DNA from: Mortierella alpina
Taxonomy: Eukaryota; Mortierellomycota; Mortierellomycetes; Mortierellales; Mortierellaceae
DNA length: 64,000 bases
Assembly (NCBI GenBank): GCA_029449245.1
Contig: JANATF010000004.1
Location: forward strand, 1,798,001 to 1,862,000
Reading direction: 5' to 3'
The notes under the pieces were generated by a model, which had not been told where the DNA came from, made no database searches, and was given only the letters and a program-made list of their open reading frames with translations. How positions within the stretch are numbered: position 1 is the stretch's first letter; each line of letters starts with the position of its first letter. Below, piece by piece: positions 58,244 through 64,000 of the stretch. Made by a program: the position numbers and the translations under genes.

Positions 58244-58808
58244 AATTAGTCCTACACACACACAGGTTACCGAAAAAACCGCTTGCCCTTCCAGCCTTTA
58301 TTATTATTATTATATTTTTCTATTTCTTCGATCCTTATACGACATAGTCTATGGAAATAAAAACAAACGCCAAAGGTGCATATGCCAACCTCTTTTCATG
58401 CACTTGCAACTGTCCAAATTTAAAGCTTGGGCAGTCAAGGGCGTTGCGTTCGCAGTAAAAAAAAAATCAAAACTGATGCTACGAAACCCTAGCGGCGGCG
58501 CTAGCAAAGACGCTAATTGTTGCTGCGGCCGTAACAGAGAAGCGCAGCGGAACAAAATGCAAAATGCAAAAAAAAAACAGTCTGCAGTCAAGGAGCGGGT
58601 GGCGGGTAACAATCACAGTAAGGCCCCCCCCCCTCCCGCATCATTTACGATTGTTAGAGAAAATTCAAGTCTCCTTTTCACGAATTTATATAAGAAGCGT
58701 AGCAACATCCAAAAGAAAGCCAACAGCACATACACACAACCACAACGACACAGCCACAGCCACAACCTCAAAACACGAAATCTCACCTCAAGAAGAATAT
58801 ATTCGATC
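58244..58808. other. Intergenic between Kazal genes D and E
   Basis: It contains tattatta and polyA-type stretches, a C run at about 58624-58633 and ctataa-like sequence (ttatataag, about 58685) that may be the TATA box of gene E. A long open frame that runs through this interval into gene E from upstream is by chance. Confidence 0.45.
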
Positions 58809-59138
58809 ATGCTCTCTTTCTATATGCCCGTAGTCGCCATGGCCGCGCTCTTCATGATGTCCACCGCCGCAAGCGTCATCCACGGACGCGATAGCCTTCT
58901 TTCCCGGACTGATAACGTCGGCCCTCAGCCTGAACCGACCCCGTCGGCGGATCCTTCCGGCAAGAAAGGCTGTCCAACTATTTGCCCGATGATCTACAAG
59001 CCCGTCTGTGCAGAGAATGCGATCTATGAGCGCAAACAATTTAGCAACAGCTGTGAGCTTGGTGTCTACAACTGCATGCACAAAACAGACCTCTACACCC
59101 AGACAATCGAAGGAGAGTGTACCGCTTGCTCACCCTGA
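58809..59138 (+). CDS. Secreted Kazal-type protease inhibitor (E)
   Basis: Intronless, 109 residues. The ATG at 58809 begins a clear signal peptide (MLSFYMPVVAMAALFMMST). A Pro/Ser-rich spacer (PQPEPTPSADPSGKKG) leads to one Kazal domain: GCPTICPMIYKPVC, then FSNSCELGVYNC and GECTAC. It has six canonical cysteines plus one near the end. P1 is Met, as in domain 1 of gene B, which fits subtilisin or chymotrypsin-like targets. The open frame extends further upstream, but only this ATG gives a secretion signal. Confidence 0.85.
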   Translation: MLSFYMPVVAMAALFMMSTAASVIHGRDSLLSRTDNVGPQPEPTPSADPSGKKGCPTICPMIYKPVCAENAIYERKQFSNSCELGVYNCMHKTDLYTQTIEGECTACSP

Positions 59139-60164
59139 GCCCCATTTTTTTTTCTCGCAATCGATCCCTTTGGGCCGACTTGTGCCACCGTAGACCGTCA
59201 ACGAAATAAACGCATTGACGTTCGATGATATTTATGTAGCATGTTTGCCTGCATTCTCCAAATCTGTCTTCGACTAGAGAAGTGCCCTTTTTGTTTTTAT
59301 CGACAAAGTTTAATCCGAACAGGAAGTCTAGCATAGCTCGTGATGTGCACTTTATTTGTACTACGGACTACAGCCAGCTTGTCACAAAGTGTGTCTTTTG
59401 AGGAGATGGGTCTAGTTGCGCAGAAACTGAGTGAGACGTTTCATTAAATTCGACCGTACTTGATAAAGATGCGGCGAAGGACGAAATACTATACCCTACA
59501 GGCCGTACAGCAGTATGCAAAGAGATGCAGTCCGTGAAGAAGGCAGGCAGTCCCTCATTGAACCATTCTAAATGTGAAGACAATATTTTCTCACATCCAG
59601 ACCCTTCATATTACGTTGGTTTGGAAATCGCCTTGGCTGAGAGACAGGGATGTGGTTGCAGCTCTGTGCCCTAAGAAACCAGTGTTCCTGGGAATTCAGC
59701 GTTCCTGAGACAAAGACCACACGCAAGTCAGCATCTCTGGTCAGCACAGCTGTGGACACAGCCAACAACACAATCAACACACACTGGCTCAAGGCTGCGT
59801 TGATAGCCAATCCTCGAGTCCATGGTGCCGACCACCTTAGTCTCAATCACTATCGCAGAAGAAGTGCATGTACACTCACACACTCACTCACACGCATAAA
59901 AATATACAGACAATGTTTAAATATACATGGAATACAGTAATGCTGCAAATCTAGCGTACATCGGGCGGAGCAAAAGAGAAAGAGAGTGGCACGATAAAAA
60001 GAGAGCAGATTCAGTCCATGGCGCCCGTATCAGACCCTTTTCTACGCTCATACTCGTCGACCATGGTTGCCAGATGCTAACGCACAGAAAAAAAAAGAGA
60101 CCCCCGAGTCGTTAGCGAAACATAAAATCTCTTTTTCTCCACGAGCCTTGCTTGCCCAGTTCGA
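59139..60164. other. Intergenic between Kazal gene E and the folliculin-like gene
   Basis: About 1 kb. A cactcacacactcactcacacgc microsatellite-like stretch lies at about 59875-59897. Open frames on both strands are short and lack domains. Confidence 0.45.
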
Positions 60165-63100
60165 TCAAGCCGACCAGCGATCCTTCCTTACCACGATAAT
60201 GATCCAGTCATCCGCTCCGGTCACACCGCCAATCATCTCCCGCACAGCCAACTCCTCCTCCTCTGTCAGCGTTACAGTGTCCTTGTCGCTCTTTCCGGAG
60301 CTCATCTTCATTTTGCCACTCAGCGCAGAGTGGTCCTGCTGCAACAGACACGACTTCACTGTCGCGCCACTGTGGCTCAACGATCCTCTGCGCTGACCTG
60401 CACCGCTAGCTGAAGTGGCATCCAACGATGGCCTTCCAGAGGATTCCTTAGACCGTTGGGGACCAGAGCCCAGTCCAGAAACTCCGCTGGCACGCTCATT
60501 ACCAAATGTCTCTGCTGAGGTCTCGTACTCTGTCGCGCTTTCCTTTCCAAGGTCCCATCGTCGGTCCTGCTCACTATCATCGACTTCAGAATGCAAATCC
60601 TCTGCACTCTGCAGCGCATCGGCCTCAGTCTTGACCAACGGCGCTGACTCTTTCCTCCGAGAAGAAATCAATGCAGAGATTGATTCCATCCGCTGTCGAG
60701 GATCCAAGGAAAAGGAAGGGGCGAGCGGCGACGTGATCCTGGACCCATTGGCAGAAGATATGCGACTACTGCTGTTGCTACTGCTCACAGCATTCATGGT
60801 CGCAGCAGAGACAGTCGGCATCATCAAGACACGCGACTGACTGCGAGTCGTTGGCTCGAGCGCTGCAATTTCCTGGATGGTCAGTTCGGTATCCAGCGGC
60901 AAGGGCGCCTCCGCAAGCACCGCGGACTGGCTAAGGGCCTCTGTCAAATCTATGGCAGAGTGCGACTGCATCGGAGGGATCGTCTTGAGAGTGGCAAATC
61001 CAGATTCTGATCTGGCGGGTGCCGACTTTGGCGGCGGTCCATGGCCCTTGGTTTCCTGCTCAATGTTATGAAAGCCCTGCTCTTGGGCCTCCTGCTCTTG
61101 GGCTTGCCCGTCAACGGGAGAGGAGACTTCTTGCCCGTCTTTTGATTCCTCTGCATCAGAAATATCGTGTACTTCATCACTTGGCCCACTCCTCTGCTCG
61201 TCTAGGTCGCCCTCTTTGCGTACCGCTCCATCCTCGTTATAACCCCGACTCTGCCTCTTTCGCTTGGCTTTAAACCAGGCTTTGGCTTTGGCTTTAGCTG
61301 ACCCCCTCCTTTTGACCTCCCTGTGATGGGGGACAGAGTCTGAAAAATCGTGGCTGCTTCTGCCACTGTGGTGCTCCTCGATACTTTGTCGGTCCTGATT
61401 CTTGGTAGGAGAGCTCAATTGTCCAATACTGGTGTTCGAAGCCCTGGAGCCTTTAACATTAGCAGGCGCCGCAGAGGAACCAAAGGACATGGCTCGAAAA
61501 GCACCTGCAAAGCTGCGGAAGGTTGCCGAAGGCGGGGGCGACGCCGCTGATCCCGATGAAGGTGTCCTCGTCAGAGCTTCACCAGTTACTGCTGTCGCTG
61601 CATCTCTTCCTTCCTTCTTCCCGTCCTCCCGATGAGTTAATTTTGAGAAGGGGCCATGCAAAGTCAAGGGCCGTTTCGGCTTCAATCGCCGTACTCCAGT
61701 GCCCTTGCCGTTATTCGGTTTGGGAGTCAATTCGGTTGCCTTGTTTTCCTGAGCATCTCCGATTTGTGAGTGGTCGCTGCATCCTTCGGAAGTCTCTGCC
61801 CTGTTCTCTCCAGGCTCTAATGAACCCTTCTTGCTCTTAAAGCCCCCCATCGTTGTTGACAGCGTGTCATCGCCGCGGGCAAACTCAGAGTCACTGCTGC
61901 TAAAAATAGGACCCTTCTCCTTTGTGATGCTGTAGTGATCAAGTGTCGATTTGCGATTCCTTTCCCGATCCCGTTCCCTGTCTCGCTCCTTTTCCCGCTC
62001 TCTTGCCTCGCGGATACGGCTTGGGCTTTGATGATGGTGAGGGGGCGAGTTCTTGCCACGCCTGCTGGGACTCGAACGCCGACTGCTACTGCGCTTCCTC
62101 CAGTTGGGGCCGCGAGAATCACCGTCCACAGGTGCAGCTGATTCGGGTCGCCCGAAAGCTGCCAAGGCTGGGTCGATCATGGCGACGCTCTTGGCGCTCC
62201 AATACTCAAACCATTTTTTCCACTTGCGCATTCCCTGAGAAGTCGTGTATTGCATCTGACCCCCGTTTTGACCAGAGTCATCCTCTGACAGCTCTACCCT
62301 ATCGCGGTACTTGTCATTGCCATAGTTTCGGTCGTAGTGTTGGTGCTGGAGCTGGAGCTGGTGCACGGGCTGTGAGTCCTCCGGATGTTGACGCCTCGCG
62401 CTGAGTTTGGGGTCACTCCATTCTGGCACCGACCTCTCCATATCTGAGGACTCGTGAGAAGACGCAGAGCCTGATCGCGTATGGGCATTTCTATATTGTG
62501 TCGTGGGCCCTCCAAAGCTCATCGATCCAGAGTACACGGTGTTGCCTTTTCTGCTAGCTCTTGTCAGCCCACCGCTTCTAGACACGACTGGCGACTGCCG
62601 AGAGCTCCGAAAGTTACTCTGGTGTGAGAATGCCTCGCCGTCATCCGAAGCTCCGCTCGAGTAGAAGGATTGCGCACCTGGAAAAGATAGTAATCCCCCT
62701 TGATAAAGGCGTCCGTGAAAGACCAAATGGTAATAGAGGAATGCTTTCAACAAAATCTCAAACAGCTTCCCATCCGCAAAAGCCAGGAAAGACGAGTCCT
62801 CCGAGAACAAAGTCATGCTGCGAAAGATGGACTCCAAGAGGATTCCGTCCGTGTACTGCTGTCCATGAACCCAGATGAGTGTATCGAAATCCAGGATGCA
62901 AATATCCGCCTCCAAGAATTTGGGGTCAATCCTGCTAGAGTCAACACCGACAAGCGAGTATTTCTCCATGTCCTCTACTTTTAGAGTTCCGGGCCCTTGA
63001 TACCACGGCACAACTTGCCGTTGATGTTCCATTAACTGTTCCTCTCTCGAAGGATATCCAGCATGCGGCAAAAACGTCGACAGGACCGAGACCATCGCTC

Positions 63101-63982
63101 GGACCTTTGCTTCGCTCTCTGTCTGCCCCATCACGCACACCTTTTGACCACTTAAAAGCGCAAATACAAGGTGTTTGCTGATGGCTGGGTCCTTTTGCAG
63201 TGTGTCGAGAATGATTTTCGGATTGTTCATGATCTGAGCCGGTCCAAGTCCTGGTCCTGTTCCTGGTCCGGCGACTCCCATGCTTAGCCCACTTTGAGCA
63301 GAATGTCGATGCTGCGACTTGCTAAAGCCGCCAGCAAGTGGGGGTTCTCCTTGGCTTACACCCGCTCCAAAGGACCAGGGGACTTGCTCCGCAGTGCCCT
63401 CTGTTGATGGCATGATGGGTCCGCTGCGTTTTGCATGATGGAGCGTCTGTTGCTCCTGATGCCACTCAACGACCCTAGCCGATCGATCCAAAGGCGACAC
63501 TGCAAACCCATCGCGGGTAGGGATATCCATGTGGGTGGCTACCCCTGTCGCAGCAGTAAAGAACGAGACTGCGTCGTCGAGAGAGTCATAGCCTGTTTGT
63601 TCGTCATCGGCATCATCCGCGTCTATGGTCGTTCCGGGCTGTCGCGTTTCTGTAGTTGAGTCCCCCAACATGGTGGTCGCATCGTCAAGGGTTCTAGGAG
63701 TTTCATCCTGAATCGGGTATCCATCCTCTGAAGGTGCGTTGACAGTCGATATCCCTTCCAAAAGTTCCATAAGCGGTACTGGTGCTTCTTGGTGCGGGGT
63801 CTGACGGGCAGTTATTCTGAAAGAAGAGCTAACAGTCATTAGTTGCTGGATGATTCACTTTCAGAACCAGAATTCAGGCAACTACTGCACTTGTGATTAG
63901 CCACTCACCGATTGAATTCCGGATTTCGAAAGTTGATCAGGAAACGGTTACCTAGGGTGAGGCTTGAAGTTGTTGGGTGCAT
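60165..63982 (-). CDS. Large protein with folliculin/SMCR8-like (DENN-type) segment
   Basis: Main exon 63816-60165 joins an upstream exon ending at 63909 (NRFLINFRNPEFNR). An ATG at 63982 would give 1241 residues, but the frame stays open to the window edge, so the true start may lie outside. The folded part is residues ~225-420: HLVFALLSGQKVCVMGQTES, VRAMVSVLSTFLPHAG, EKYSLVGVDSSRIDP, ADICILDFDTLIWVHGQQY and FEILLKAFLYYHLVFHGRL. This order resembles the C-terminal DENN half of folliculin and SMCR8, which act as GTPase regulators in nutrient (TORC1/AMPK) signalling and autophagy; I judge this from memory of the fold pattern and not from a search. The remaining ~800 residues are Ser/Arg/Lys-rich and probably disordered, ending with a short acidic-hydrophobic segment (EEELAVREMIGGVTGADDWI). 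Confidence 0.6.
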
Positions 63983-64000
63983 GCGCTTTGCACTGTCCGA

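Noticed and set aside
58179-58808. Upstream extension of Kazal gene E to an open frame starting in gene D
   Set aside because: The extension would bury the clear signal peptide starting at ATG 58809 and is rich in chance lysine runs.

Overview
The window is nuclear DNA of a filamentous fungus. Genes are well spaced and spliced with short GT-AG introns, most of them about 50-150 bases. Secreted genes carry TATAAATA or TATAAAAG boxes. Several proteins look like lineage-specific families that I associate with the Mortierellomycota (Mortierella, Linnemannia and relatives); that taxonomic guess is an inference from protein style and was not tested by any search. I found no rRNA, confident tRNA, CRISPR or bacterial-type operon. 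All exon borders below were worked out by hand from splice signals, reading phase and protein continuity.

Left part (1-20 kb): a small SET-domain protein; ERCC1/Rad10 of the XPF-ERCC1 repair nuclease; and, convergent with it, cofactor-independent phosphoglycerate mutase. A gene-poor, repeat-bearing stretch follows (7-10 kb). Next come a seven-span orphan membrane protein, a 12-TM drug:H+ antiporter-like MFS transporter and, on the minus strand, a ten-exon six-BRCT scaffold of the Rtt107/Brc1 type, whose linker holds a repeated SQ-[DE]-R motif.

Middle part (20-47 kb): three armadillo-repeat proteins on the plus strand that resemble Vac8 and look like paralogues of one another. Between the first and second lies a MULE/FAR1-type transposase gene with an intact D-D-E set and a SWIM zinc finger. 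The second and third ARM proteins start with a ~95-residue module that also starts a fourth, unrelated 1346-residue protein at 42.5-46.6 kb; all three genes break this module with an intron at the same place and phase. ATP-dependent PEP carboxykinase (PCK1) lies just before the fourth gene.

Right part (47-64 kb): a cluster of five small secreted Kazal-type protease-inhibitor genes, one with five Kazal domains, surrounding an intronless secreted subtilisin (proteinase K type). The reactive loops of the five-domain protein carry Leu or Met at P1, as expected for inhibitors of subtilisin-like enzymes, so the cluster may pair a protease with its own or rival inhibitors. The window closes with a large minus-strand protein with a folliculin/SMCR8-like (DENN-type) segment, whose first exon is at or beyond the window edge.
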